Assembly (NCBI RefSeq): GCF_002967765.1
Contig: NZ_PUHY01000010.1
Coordinates: 248,001-312,000 of the forward strand
Source: Blastopirellula marina
GTDB lineage: Bacteria; Planctomycetota; Planctomycetia; Pirellulales; Pirellulaceae
Direction of reading: 5' to 3'
DNA length: 64,000 nt
The first letter of the stretch is position 1. Each line of letters begins with the position of its first letter. The translations under genes were made by a program, and so were the position numbers. Positions 28,519 to 38,206 of this stretch are shown in pieces. The notes under the pieces are model-generated. The model saw only the letters and a list, made by a program, of their open reading frames with translations, was not told the DNA's origin and did not search any database.

Positions 28519-31500
28519 TTACTCTTCGTCGCCAAAGAATTGATCGACAGCGGCGACATAGAAGGTCTCGTCGAACGATTCGATTTCTCCGTCAACGAGT
28601 CGTTCGCCCGGCAAAATCGTGCTGCTCATCATACCTTCGCTGGTATGATCCAAACCAGAAACATGCCCCAACTCGTGCAGCAGCACCGAGAGCAAGTCGA
28701 TCCGCCCAGCTGCCGGTGAATCAGCCGCAGCTACGCGACGTCCGCCGTCTGCGGACACCGTGTACTCGGAAGAATCGAGCGGGGTGCTATCGACAAACCA
28801 GCCCCAGCCTGCCGCGTCTTGATCAAGATAGATCACGCTGCCAACGGTCTTGGCCAATTGCGTTCCATCGAGATCCGCGATCTGAATGGAAATGGCGTTC
28901 GTATCGGACGTGACCGTTGGCGAGATGATAAACGCTGGCAACTGCGAAGTGATTCGCTCGACATCACTCATGGCCAACAAACTGGCCGAATCTTCCGGAC
29001 CGAACTGAGGTGCCAAGATGGCATTGCTCATCGCGGCATCATAAACGTCGGCCGAGATCAAGTGCCCGCTAACCTGGCTTTGATAGGTCGAGCCCAGTGC
29101 CGATTGGAAGTATGAGAAACCCGTTCCCTCCAAATCGCCACTCAGATCGAAGTCGACAAACTGCGCAGAGTTTCGGTTTCCGACGGCAGCCATGAAGTCG
29201 CTGAAATCGCGGATGCCGACTTTACCGTCGTCGTTCAAGTCGTAGATCATCGGTAACAGTCGGGTCGATGGTGTGGCATCGATCGTTGGCGAATCGATCA
29301 CGCCAACTCGGTCCACCGTCATCGAAGTATTCGATACCGATGTCAGGAACTCCGAGAAATCAACGCCCAGCGATTCACCCACGACGGGTGCTGCCAGACC
29401 GTTGGCTAGGGGCGTGAAGCGAACCTTGCCGAGCAGCACGCGTTGTCCACCGCCAAGTCCATCGATCGCCGAAGTTGCATTCAGCCTTACCGTGCCGGCC
29501 GTGTTATTGGTAGTGTTGCCGCTACCTGCGGTGAAGCCAGGTCCGATCAGAATCGAGCTTGCTCGGTACATGGTCGGATCAAAGTTAATGGTGGCCGACG
29601 CCGCAGTAATGGTATCGCCGCCTGACCCGTCAGCCGTCACCCAGACCTCCACCCAGAACGTATCCCACTCTTCGATGATTTGATCGCTCTGAGGCAAACC
29701 GATGACCGCGCCTTCACTGTCGACACTCGTCGCATCTTTGACGGCGGTAATCGTGAACTGGCTGGCGTCACGCACATCGACAGTCACCATCGCCGTGCTT
29801 TCCAGCCCTGAGTCGTTGATGGTGTAGGTGAACGTGTCCGTGCCGGTGAAGTTGGTTGGCGGCGTGTATTCGACTTGATCCCCGACGACAACAACTGTTC
29901 CACCAGCGGAAGTGAATCCAGATGGGAGAACAACGATCACCGGATCATCTTGCTCGTTGGCGGCCCCTTTATCGTCATTCTTCAGTACGGGCAATAGCGT
30001 GGCAGAGTCACGATCAGCAATGAACAAGTCGTCGAATGCCGTCGGATCGTCGTTGATCGAAGCGACCAACAACGTGACCGTAGCCGGCGTACCTGCCAAA
30101 CCAAATTCGTTGGCAATGTTGTATTGGAAGCTAACGGTGCCGTTGTAATCGGTGGGCGGCGTATAAGTCACCTGACCGGTCGCCGCATCATAAGACAAGT
30201 GCCCCACTGCCGGTGGCGTGGTGACCGTGAACGAGTCGAGAACAAACTCGCCGTTCGCGACGCTATCGTTTGACAACGGGGTGAACACGACCGAAGCATC
30301 TTCGGTCAAATTGACCGTATCGTTCACCAAGGTATTTGGCTTGGCGATCGTCACCTTAATTGCCTGGTAGTCGACTAGGTTGTTCGAAAGAATCCCAGCC
30401 GGGTTGGTCGCCGCATCGATTGCCACTCCCTCGTCCGATACCGCGACGTACATGAAGTAATCGCCCGGAGTCAAGTTCACGCTGGTATTGATCTGAACCA
30501 CGCCAGTTTGCTGATTCACAACAAACGACATATTCGCCGGAGCATTCGACAGCGAAGTATAAACAAGCGTATCGCCGTCAACGCTAGTGGCATTCAATTG
30601 GAAAGTCGTACTTCCGCCCGGTTGCAGCGTCACGTTCGGAACGTACGAGAAGAAGGGGCGATAGTCTTGCGTATCGGCTACCGAAGAAACCGTAAACGTG
30701 CGGCTGATCGTGTTTCCTTGGCCATCCGATACCGTCACGGTTACCGTTTCGCCACTTGGCAAGTTCTCAGGCAACTTGAGTCGCAAGACCGCGTTTTCGG
30801 TATCGGTAAACACCGAAACCGAGTCGACCACCACATTCCAGTCAGGCTGCGTGCTTAAGTTGGGATTGCCACCTGATCGCGAGTAAGCCGTCGGTGTCTT
30901 ACTGATGGACTCACGAACACCTTCCCCTTCGGTCATGAAACCGAAGACGGGATAATTGAAATCGAGGGACGACTGATCCCCTTCGATCACATAGAACTGT
31001 GACGTTCCAGAGTCGTCGTAGTAAGTCTTCGCCAGGGCGAGCATCCCGGTCTTATTGTTTCGCAGGTCCGGGTCGTAAGAATCCATGAGGTTCGCTTGAG
31101 TCGAACCGTCGGTGACCTGGCCAGCTTGAATCACGAATTCGTCGTATACGCGATGGAAGAGCATTCCATCGTAGGCGCCTGACTCAGCCAGGTCGATGAT
31201 GCGGCTGGTGATATTCCCGGCTTCATCTTCGAATAAATAGAATTCCATATCGCCAAAACGTACCGTTGACACGCGCAAGCTACGGTTGTTTTGCAGAACG
31301 GTCGTTTCAATCGTGCCATTAGAGGTGGTCACCGTGTAGGTCAATGTTTGCCCGGTAGGCGAGTAACCATCTAATGCAACGTGGTAAGACTGGCCCGCTT
31401 TGAGATTCAACTGGTCAGGAATCTCGGCGAAGTAGATTGGCTCGCCCTGAGGAATAGTGATTCCTGCCGCGTTGACAATGTCTTCAACCGACGGATCCGA

Positions 31501-32010
31501 TCCCACCAAACGAACTTCGTTAGCAGTTCCCTCGTTGAAGATCCATGTCGGATAGGAAGTAATATTTTTAGCGATGCCGATGTCGTTGGTTGCGTGGTCC
31601 GGGCTCGATACTTCAACGAATGGTAGATAGTACTGTCCCTCGCCAAACTTTTCCTTCATGGTTGTACAGTGTGGGCACCAATCGGCACCGTACATTTTGG
31701 CACCACTGGCTGCGATCGCTTTGGCCAACGCGATCATGTCGACATTTTCGTAGGTCGTACCGTTGATCGTCAGCGATTCACCTTCCAACGCCAAGTCGGT
31801 ATTGCCCATACCAGCATCAAGCAGCTCGCGTGACTCGAGCTGCTGGACTAGATGTTGTCCTTGGCCCGGACGGCGAGATTTGCGGGCCAGGGCAGGGGCG
31901 AGTCGCAGTTGGCGAGCCTTGGCTCTCAGGGCAAAGAATGTCGCTACGATCAGGCACAACGAGATCGCAGCGGCGGCACTGATCGTAAGGCTGAAAGATA
32001 ACTCGGTCAT
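28519..32010 (-). CDS. Thioredoxin-cyclophilin-cohesin-dockerin-zinc peptidase fusion
   Basis: A 1163-residue exported protein. A TM or uncleaved signal segment (8-29) precedes a basic stretch and LESRELLDAG (58-67). A thioredoxin-like domain follows with CPHC at 112-115 (ADWCPHC), then a cyclophilin PPIase domain about 245-415 with FHRVYDEFVIQAGQ, keeping the catalytic Arg287 and Gln295. Next are Ig/cadherin-like repeats (420-780), a cohesin-like module (EEWDTFWVEVWV) 790-912, dockerin EF-hands (DLNDDGKVGIRDF, DFDLSGDLEG) 915-980, and a metzincin-like end with HELGHVSGLDH at 1112-1122 and a possible Met-turn (EGMMSS). The tail is VDQFFGDEE. It combines redox, proline-isomerase and peptidase functions in one surface chain; no activity is shown. 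Confidence 0.92.
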   Translation of the reverse strand: MTELSFSLTISAAAAISLCLIVATFFALRAKARQLRLAPALARKSRRPGQGQHLVQQLESRELLDAGMGNTDLALEGESLTINGTTYENVDMIALAKAIAASGAKMYGADWCPHCTTMKEKFGEGQYYLPFVEVSSPDHATNDIGIAKNITSYPTWIFNEGTANEVRLVGSDPSVEDIVNAAGITIPQGEPIYFAEIPDQLNLKAGQSYHVALDGYSPTGQTLTYTVTTSNGTIETTVLQNNRSLRVSTVRFGDMEFYLFEDEAGNITSRIIDLAESGAYDGMLFHRVYDEFVIQAGQVTDGSTQANLMDSYDPDLRNNKTGMLALAKTYYDDSGTSQFYVIEGDQSSLDFNYPVFGFMTEGEGVRESISKTPTAYSRSGGNPNLSTQPDWNVVVDSVSVFTDTENAVLRLKLPENLPSGETVTVTVSDGQGNTISRTFTVSSVADTQDYRPFFSYVPNVTLQPGGSTTFQLNATSVDGDTLVYTSLSNAPANMSFVVNQQTGVVQINTSVNLTPGDYFMYVAVSDEGVAIDAATNPAGILSNNLVDYQAIKVTIAKPNTLVNDTVNLTEDASVVFTPLSNDSVANGEFVLDSFTVTTPPAVGHLSYDAATGQVTYTPPTDYNGTVSFQYNIANEFGLAGTPATVTLLVASINDDPTAFDDLFIADRDSATLLPVLKNDDKGAANEQDDPVIVVLPSGFTSAGGTVVVVGDQVEYTPPTNFTGTDTFTYTINDSGLESTAMVTVDVRDASQFTITAVKDATSVDSEGAVIGLPQSDQIIEEWDTFWVEVWVTADGSGGDTITAASATINFDPTMYRASSILIGPGFTAGSGNTTNNTAGTVRLNATSAIDGLGGGQRVLLGKVRFTPLANGLAAPVVGESLGVDFSEFLTSVSNTSMTVDRVGVIDSPTIDATPSTRLLPMIYDLNDDGKVGIRDFSDFMAAVGNRNSAQFVDFDLSGDLEGTGFSYFQSALGSTYQSQVSGHLISADVYDAAMSNAILAPQFGPEDSASLLAMSDVERITSQLPAFIISPTVTSDTNAISIQIADLDGTQLAKTVGSVIYLDQDAAGWGWFVDSTPLDSSEYTVSADGGRRVAAADSPAAGRIDLLSVLLHELGHVSGLDHTSEGMMSSTILPGERLVDGEIESFDETFYVAAVDQFFGDEE

Positions 32011-32230
32011 GGAGCGAATCGACTTAAGTGCATGTACAGGAATCTGTTCCGACCCGGCGAGATCGCATGCTCATCTTGTGTGGAATTTTGCGGTTTCGCC
32101 GAAAACTCCATCGTAGTCAGGGTGCGATTCTTTTCCAACGATCGACGGTCGACAATCCCCAGAAACGGAACCGTCCGTAGAGCTTATGACGTTTGTAGGG
32201 GCCGTTTCGTTCCACTCGGCGCACAAAAAA

Positions 32231-32257
32231 AGCGTGGAACGTAAGACGTTCCACGCT
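32231..32257 (-). terminator. Rho-independent terminator of the DUF3467 gene
   Basis: A perfect 12-bp stem (agcgtggaacgt at 32231-32242 with 32246-32257) and a three-base loop lie 23 bases past the stop at 32280. On the minus strand the stem runs straight into seven or so T residues (the A-run at 32225-32231 on plus). A classical intrinsic terminator. Confidence 0.9.
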
Positions 32258-32279
32258 GAATCTTTCCACTTAGGGCGTA

Positions 32280-32615
32280 TTAGCCGTTGGCTGGACGCTG
32301 AGCGGATGGGATAACCCGCTTCTGGATATCGGTTTCCAGCGTGCCGAAGGCGGCTTCGTGACGCTGAACGGCCATGTGCAGGGCGCCCAGCATACGCTTT
32401 GCGGTGTAGTAATTCAGAATGATTCGCTCGTTGACTTTGATCTTCTCTTGCGAAGCAACCATCGGCTGGGTGTTCAAACCGAAGTCGATGATCAGTTCTT
32501 CTGGCGTACCGGTGACGCGGCAGAAGTTAGCGTAACAAGCGACCGCACCCGATTCGTCCAGTTCGACTTGCTTCGGTGCTGCGGGTTGCTCTTTAGTTTC
32601 AGGGGCGTCCGACAT
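32280..32615 (-). CDS. DUF3467 domain protein
   Basis: A 111-residue cytoplasmic protein of the DUF3467 family. The core is CYANFCRVTGTPEELIIDFG, then a KIKVNERIILNYYTAKRML helix pair. The ends are charged and Pro/Ala-rich. The family's function is unknown. ATG 32615 has an unusually good Shine-Dalgarno, AAGGAG at 32625-32630 with nine bases spacing. It lies 182 bases downstream of the M50-HlyD gene on the same strand and ends in a strong terminator, so it may be the last gene of that transcript or have its own promoter. Confidence 0.9.
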   Translation of the reverse strand: MSDAPETKEQPAAPKQVELDESGAVACYANFCRVTGTPEELIIDFGLNTQPMVASQEKIKVNERIILNYYTAKRMLGALHMAVQRHEAAFGTLETDIQKRVIPSAQRPANG

Positions 32616-32797
32616 GGTCTCTATCTCCTTAGAATTTAAGCGTTACCTTCACGGTACTGGGCTAGTTTAGTAGGGCATTCGTGTCCGTTGAGATACCCTG
32701 TGCCTAGTTTGGCAGAACAAGTTGCCTCATCAACCGGACGTAATCGGCAGAACCGAAACAATCGGACATTTGTTCGCCAGTCTACGTAAACTGGCCA

Positions 32798-35044
32798 TTA
32801 CAGGTAGAAATGGAACGTTCGCGAAACGTATCGCCAGAGGCGTGTTCCCAGTGGTTCCCACTTCACCCAGATCTTGCCACGGCCTCGCATCCCCAGCTTT
32901 AAACCTTCTTCACCCTGAGTAAGCGGAACTTGAGCTGGGAAGGTGGCGTTCTGTGGCCGGAGGCGACCGGTCTCTCGATCAGATACCGTCGGCAATTCCC
33001 CGCCTGATTGCGTACTGAGCGAAGGAGGCACGAATTCCACCTCAGTGGTTCCCATCACGGCAATGTGCCCTTTGAAGGTTCGCCCCGGGAACGCGTCGAG
33101 CTTGATCTCGACTTCCTGATCTGGATGAATTAGTTCGATGTAGTCCTGATCGATATACAACACCGCTTCCATTTGGCTGGCATCGCCGATTTGGCACAGG
33201 ACGTCGCTGGTGGAAAGGTAGGCGCCTTGATTCTTCTCGTCGAAGACCGAGCCTGACCATTCCGGTAAGCGACCGTCGTTACCTTGGCTCGGTGCTTTGT
33301 CAGGAACCGGAAAAATGGTTCCATCGAATGGCGCCGGAACTTCGATCTGGGCCACCTGTTGTCGCTTCTTCTTGAGTTGTTCCCGAACCGACTTGAGTTG
33401 CTCGGTTACTTCGGCGAAGGTTTGCTCGAACTCGGAACTATCCATCGCCCGCAATTGCTGGCGATCGATCGATTGCAGCAAGTCTTCCAGGCCTTCTTCT
33501 TCGTTCTCCAGCTCGACGAGTTCAAGCGTCAGATCGAAGTTGGTCACGCGGGCGAGCTTGGTTCCTTTCGTGACGTGCTGCCCAGGCTTCACGAGCACTT
33601 CTTCCAACTGGCCAGGTACGACCACGAAGACGCTTTCGTTGTTAAACGGCTGGACTTCAACCGGGCACTTTACCCACTGGGGGACGGGAATGTAAACGAA
33701 TCCCGCGATCACCGCCGCCACGGCCGTAGCGGTCATCAATACATTTTTCCGCTTCACCTGTGCCATTCTCCCAGGAACATACAGGAACTTCCACAATTGG
33801 TATATCGGCATCACCACCAAGCCATAGATGCCGGCCAAGGCAATCATCTGCCCAATCACCTGCAAACCGTACGGCTCGAAGACTTTGTTCAAAAACAACA
33901 TGATCGACGCGGTCACCACCAAACGGTAGAGATTCGCGGCAACGGTATACAACCCAAAGAAGAATTGGTTGCGTTCTGGTAGGAACGGATCTTCTGGTGG
34001 ATCCAATCCCAGAAAGTATTTCGACATGAACCGATGCAGCACGCTGCTGGCCTTCTGTCGCATGTTCGGCACTTCCATGATGTCCGACAAGATGTAGTAA
34101 CCGTCGTAACGGAGCAGGGGGTTACCATTGAAGATGACCGTGCTAACCGAACTGACGAACATCACCTGCAGCGCCAAGTGATTCAACAAACCAGGCTCGC
34201 TGAACCACCAGATGAAGGTGGCAATCGATGCCAGGAAGACTTCCACATACATCCCCGCCGCGCCGATCATCGCACGATGCCACTTGTTGGGCAGCATCCA
34301 CGAATCCGAGACATTACAGTACAAGCATGGCGTCATCACCAAAAACATGACGCCCATCTCGTGGCACTCGCCACCGTACCGCTTACATGACAAACCGTGG
34401 CCAAACTCGTGACAAATCTTGGTTGCGCCCAGCACCGCCCCCAGCAACAACCAGTTCGATGGGCCGAAGAACTCTTGGAAGGAGGGCAAACGTGACTTAA
34501 ACACATCGTACTGAACGGTGACCAACAGCAGTGCCGCTGCACAAAGCATCAACACGAAGATCATCGCTGGTCCGGTGAACAGCCATCGTGTGTAGGGGTT
34601 GAGAGCTGTCAGAATTCGATCGGGGTCAATCCCTTTGAAACGCACGGCCAGGATGTTGGACATCAACTGGACGGTTTCTTTCCATTTCCGCTCGTCGCGG
34701 CGTCCCTTCAATTGGCGTCCCTGATCCATGGCGGTGGTAATCACCAAGCCGCTGCGATGCAGGGTGCCGATGAAGTGCTGGAGATCGTTGAAGCTGATCT
34801 TCTGCGGAGCAAACTCCTTCTCGAAACGATCCTTGATCTCTTGCAGCGATGTCTTTCCATCGAGCATCTTCAGGATCGCGTATTCCTCTTCCTGGAATCG
34901 GAAATAGTTTAGCCCCAGCGGTTCCTTCACCACCCAGTAGCCGCGGCCCTGATAGGTATGCTGCCGCGCCGACAAGTCAGGCCGGGCCCTAAGGGGCAAC
35001 GGTCGACTGCTACTGGCAACCAAACTGTCCTGAAGACTAACCAA
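32798..35044 (-). CDS. PqqD-like + M50 (site-2-protease-like) + HlyD adaptor fusion
   Basis: A 748-residue membrane protein. N-terminal 30-105 (YWVVKEPLGLNYFRFQEEEY...LHRSGLVI) is a winged-helix PqqD/RRE-like domain. Several TM segments follow, with the zinc motif HEFGH at 212-216 and LLRYDGYYILSD near 308 (the M50 LDG position). Residues about 430-690 form a periplasmic HlyD-like arm: TM (NVLMTATAVAAVIAGFVYI), lipoyl half (VVPGQLEEVLVKPGQHVTKG), coiled coil of Glu/Gln-rich heptads, and second half (APFDGTIF). The start is TTG 35044. The order and overlapping context suggest it works with the two adaptors upstream, 72 and 84 bases apart. A protease or a pump-like scaffold are both possible. 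Confidence 0.92.
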   Translation of the reverse strand: MVSLQDSLVASSSRPLPLRARPDLSARQHTYQGRGYWVVKEPLGLNYFRFQEEEYAILKMLDGKTSLQEIKDRFEKEFAPQKISFNDLQHFIGTLHRSGLVITTAMDQGRQLKGRRDERKWKETVQLMSNILAVRFKGIDPDRILTALNPYTRWLFTGPAMIFVLMLCAAALLLVTVQYDVFKSRLPSFQEFFGPSNWLLLGAVLGATKICHEFGHGLSCKRYGGECHEMGVMFLVMTPCLYCNVSDSWMLPNKWHRAMIGAAGMYVEVFLASIATFIWWFSEPGLLNHLALQVMFVSSVSTVIFNGNPLLRYDGYYILSDIMEVPNMRQKASSVLHRFMSKYFLGLDPPEDPFLPERNQFFFGLYTVAANLYRLVVTASIMLFLNKVFEPYGLQVIGQMIALAGIYGLVVMPIYQLWKFLYVPGRMAQVKRKNVLMTATAVAAVIAGFVYIPVPQWVKCPVEVQPFNNESVFVVVPGQLEEVLVKPGQHVTKGTKLARVTNFDLTLELVELENEEEGLEDLLQSIDRQQLRAMDSSEFEQTFAEVTEQLKSVREQLKKKRQQVAQIEVPAPFDGTIFPVPDKAPSQGNDGRLPEWSGSVFDEKNQGAYLSTSDVLCQIGDASQMEAVLYIDQDYIELIHPDQEVEIKLDAFPGRTFKGHIAVMGTTEVEFVPPSLSTQSGGELPTVSDRETGRLRPQNATFPAQVPLTQGEEGLKLGMRGRGKIWVKWEPLGTRLWRYVSRTFHFYL

Positions 35045-35116
35045 CGCCTAACACCTGAGATCGAAAGAAAGGGAAGGGGAGCAATCCAATGCGTAATGTC
35101 GATGTGACGTCCGAAA

Positions 35117-36058
35117 CTAGTTCTGCACGCCGGTAAAATTGGTTCGCATGCTCGATGGTTGGCTCGCATGAATGGTCACGCTGGCCACATCCCCAGGAAA
35201 CAGAATCCAGGTATCTCCATCAGGACGGTTCTGGACCTCGACCGTGAAGTCAAAGTTACCGTTCGAGTCGATCTCTGGGCTGGCGAAAACCACCGTACCC
35301 TCGAACTTCACTTGACCGGTTGGGATCGTGGCGACCACCGTCGCCGGCTTACCGACGACCATACTTGGCGAATACTTATCCGAGCTAAGCGAGCCATCAA
35401 GCTTCAAGCGTTTCAAACCAACGACACGCATCAGCGGATCGCCAGGACGAACCCATTCTCCTTCATGGCGATACTTCTGCACGACGATTCCATCGATTGG
35501 GGAAGTGATCTGACAACGATCGATCACAATTTGGGCGGCTTCCATTTCGGCTTTGGCTTCTTTCGCCGTCAAACCTGCTACCTTGAAGTTCATGTCGGCT
35601 TGTTCGGCTTGGAGGATTGCCTTTTCCCACTGCAGCTTGGCTTTGCGAATCGTGATTGGTGCAACCGTTCCTTTGACTCCTTCATTCGCGGCTCGCATCA
35701 TGTCGTACTCGGCTTGCGAGACTTCCGCAGCCTTAGCGGCGTACTTGATGTCAACATCGTTGGTCGCTTGCTCGGTTGCCTTGTCCAACTTTCGCGAAGC
35801 GATCTCGTGCTGCTTGCTCGGTACCGAATCATCGATTTGAGCGAGCAAACCTCCCATCGGGACATACTTCCCACGTTCAACCGGGATTTTTCGCAGCACG
35901 CCTGTTTCTTGAGCCGGCACGTTAACCTCGTCGATCAGCGTCACCAGGCAACGCGGTACGGAAATATCACCTGGCGAAGTTGGAGCAGGTGCTTGGGCAG
36001 CTACGACGCCGGGAATCAGCAGGGCGAAAACAACCGGAATGGCGTTGAGTTTCGACAT
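35117..36058 (-). CDS. HlyD-family periplasmic adaptor
   Basis: A 313-residue membrane-fusion-type adaptor. The signal peptide (MSKLNAIPVVFALLIPGVVAAQ) is cleaved after VAAQ or nearby. The mature part has a lipoyl-like half (PAQETGVLRKIPVERGKYVPMGGLLAQIDD), a helical hairpin rich in Ala/Glu/Lys (90-170), the second lipoyl half (ITSPIDGIVVQKYRHEGEWV), then beta-barrel domains. ATG 36058 is preferred over ATG 36097 because the longer form adds a basic, hydrophilic leader before the signal peptide. It is the middle gene of the three-gene HlyD/M50 run. Confidence 0.9.
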   Translation of the reverse strand: MSKLNAIPVVFALLIPGVVAAQAPAPTSPGDISVPRCLVTLIDEVNVPAQETGVLRKIPVERGKYVPMGGLLAQIDDSVPSKQHEIASRKLDKATEQATNDVDIKYAAKAAEVSQAEYDMMRAANEGVKGTVAPITIRKAKLQWEKAILQAEQADMNFKVAGLTAKEAKAEMEAAQIVIDRCQITSPIDGIVVQKYRHEGEWVRPGDPLMRVVGLKRLKLDGSLSSDKYSPSMVVGKPATVVATIPTGQVKFEGTVVFASPEIDSNGNFDFTVEVQNRPDGDTWILFPGDVASVTIHASQPSSMRTNFTGVQN

Positions 36059-36142
36059 GGGTTGTAACCTCGTGTTTTGTGATGCTCCGCGCTTCATTCT
36101 GCGGAACTGCCATGGGAAATGGATGAACGGAGTGAGCTGGTC

Positions 36143-38206
36143 TTAGAACAGAATTCGCGACTGAACGAATTCAAACAGTTCGTGGAACCAGGTATAGCCC
36201 AGCGGAGCAGTACCGCAGTGAACCTTGGCGGTCGCCGTGGCACCGGCACGAAGGTTCTCGATGTCTTGCTTGTTGATGGCAACCTTCAGCTTGACGATCT
36301 GACCTTCATCCGCGTCGGGCTGAGCCAATCGCTGAATGTCGGTGACGGTACCTTCCAGTTGGCGACCAGGATCGCTGGCCATGATGTAAGTGACCTTCAA
36401 CGCTTCCGATTCGCCGCTGTCGTGCAAGGCGTTTTCGATGTGCTGGATACGTTTCTCTGGCATTTTGATTTCCAGAATCCAATCCTTGCTTGGATCGACC
36501 ACGGTCATCAAAACCTGACCTGGCGTCACGTAACGCTGCATCAAGTTGTCACGCACGTCCCACGAAACGACTTCGCCTTCGATCGGGCTCTTGACTTCTA
36601 GTTTGGCAAGCTTTTCTTCCACTAAAGCAACTTGCTGCGTTAAGTGATTGACCCGCTGGCGAGCTTGGCCGAGATCGACCGTGATCTGAGCGAGTTCGGC
36701 CGGATTTCGCGAAGTCTCTGGCCGCAAGCGACGGAATTCCAACGCTTCCATACTGGAACGTGACTTTTCCAGATCTCCGGTCAATTGCTTGTACTGACGC
36801 TGTAACTCTGGGTTATTCAGTTGGACGACGACTTGTCCCTGTTGCACGTGGTCGCCGTGATTGACGGTGACCTGCGTCACTTCACCTTCTTCCGAAACGA
36901 AAACCTCCCGCTGCATGACGGGGGTTAACGTGGCCATGCCCGAAACCTTGAAAGGTGCCGGAATCAAAAACAGGGCAGCGATGATTGCGACCGCCGCAAT
37001 TAAGGCCAGCACAGTCTTGGGAAGATTGCGGGCCGAGACCAAGACCTTCGACTTACCCAATAATCGCCAGACCGGCGTCAGTGGAATCGAGTTGTAATCG
37101 ATCGCGTTCGCCAGGGCACGGCTGCTGTGCTCTGAGATCAGCTCGACCCCTTTAGAGAACTCTTCCTGCTGCGAGCTATCTTCGATTTGTTCGACAACCA
37201 ACGCCCCCAGGATCTCGCCTTGGTACTGGCGTTCTTGTTCTTCGTCTTCCCGTTTTTCATTGTCCGTTGCGTGTTCGGGACGGCGAAGCGGAATGACGGC
37301 GATTGTCTTGGTGTGCGACTCGTCCACGTAATCGTGCACAGCCGTTTCCAATTGGGGCGACAGGTCTTCGGTGACACCGCTGAACCAGAAAGGCTCGCCC
37401 GTTTCGATCACGCGCGAAGCCAGCTTGCCAAGCAATTGCACTTGGGTGGATCGCGAATCGAAGACGTCCTGACCGCTGACCGATTCCACTTTCCACTTGC
37501 CACGTCGCAGCACAACGGAAACTCGATCGCAACCGATCAGCCGGCGACCTTCGTTGGCGATGGTATAAGCCGTTTGACGAAGGTCGAGGTTTTCGTGAAC
37601 CGCACGCGAGAACTGTTCGATCTTCGACCACAACGATTGGCGATCGTTGAAGTCACGCAGCTTGCGAGTCTTAAACCACTCGGTGGCCAACCCGCACATT
37701 TGTTCGAGAAACTTCAAATAGCCGCGTTGGCTATTTGGGGCCGAGTTAGGTCGTTGGAAGATCTCGATGACCCCCTCGACCTTGTCTTCGACTTTGATCG
37801 GGGCAACCACCAAGAGTTGATTCGTTGGATTGCCCGCAGAGTTCTCTTCGGCTCCGCCTGATTGCGGTGGCAGCAATTGGGCTTCCGCCCCTTGGAACAT
37901 GTTTTGGATCAATCGCAAGTGGCGAATACCTTCGTCACTTTGCGGATCGATCAATCCCCGGCTGAGATTGATTTGGTACACCAGCTGAGGTCGACGCTGA
38001 TCGTCGTATACCCACGCCGCACCACCGACGGCCGCCAATGCGGAGACAACTTTTGGCAGGACGTCCTTGAAGTACTCTTCGGGTGGAACATCCCGTTTGG
38101 AAAGCTGAGCGATTTCCTGAATGAGCCCGCGAATCTGCTTCTTGGTGCTTTCCAGGGTCTCGGGATTCACTGATGATGGCTCGGTGGACATGCCGGGACT
38201 ATTCAT
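36143..38206 (-). CDS. GAF-GAF-TM-HlyD fusion protein
   Basis: A 687-residue protein. Residues about 45-180 and 200-370 look like two GAF domains (AAVGGAAWVYDDQRRPQLVYQ; RRLIGCDRVSVVLRRGKW and VIETGEPFWFSGV). A single TM segment (VLALIAAVAIIAALFLIPAP) lies near 400. The rest is an HlyD-like adaptor: lipoyl half (VTVNHGDHVQQGQVVVQLNN), coiled coil (440-540), second half (SPIEGEVVSWDVRDN) and a C-terminal barrel part. The topology would put the GAF sensors in the cytoplasm and the adaptor in the periplasm. Ligand unknown. First gene of the three-gene run; a SecA-type gene lies upstream on the same strand. Confidence 0.9.
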   Translation of the reverse strand: MNSPGMSTEPSSVNPETLESTKKQIRGLIQEIAQLSKRDVPPEEYFKDVLPKVVSALAAVGGAAWVYDDQRRPQLVYQINLSRGLIDPQSDEGIRHLRLIQNMFQGAEAQLLPPQSGGAEENSAGNPTNQLLVVAPIKVEDKVEGVIEIFQRPNSAPNSQRGYLKFLEQMCGLATEWFKTRKLRDFNDRQSLWSKIEQFSRAVHENLDLRQTAYTIANEGRRLIGCDRVSVVLRRGKWKVESVSGQDVFDSRSTQVQLLGKLASRVIETGEPFWFSGVTEDLSPQLETAVHDYVDESHTKTIAVIPLRRPEHATDNEKREDEEQERQYQGEILGALVVEQIEDSSQQEEFSKGVELISEHSSRALANAIDYNSIPLTPVWRLLGKSKVLVSARNLPKTVLALIAAVAIIAALFLIPAPFKVSGMATLTPVMQREVFVSEEGEVTQVTVNHGDHVQQGQVVVQLNNPELQRQYKQLTGDLEKSRSSMEALEFRRLRPETSRNPAELAQITVDLGQARQRVNHLTQQVALVEEKLAKLEVKSPIEGEVVSWDVRDNLMQRYVTPGQVLMTVVDPSKDWILEIKMPEKRIQHIENALHDSGESEALKVTYIMASDPGRQLEGTVTDIQRLAQPDADEGQIVKLKVAINKQDIENLRAGATATAKVHCGTAPLGYTWFHELFEFVQSRILF

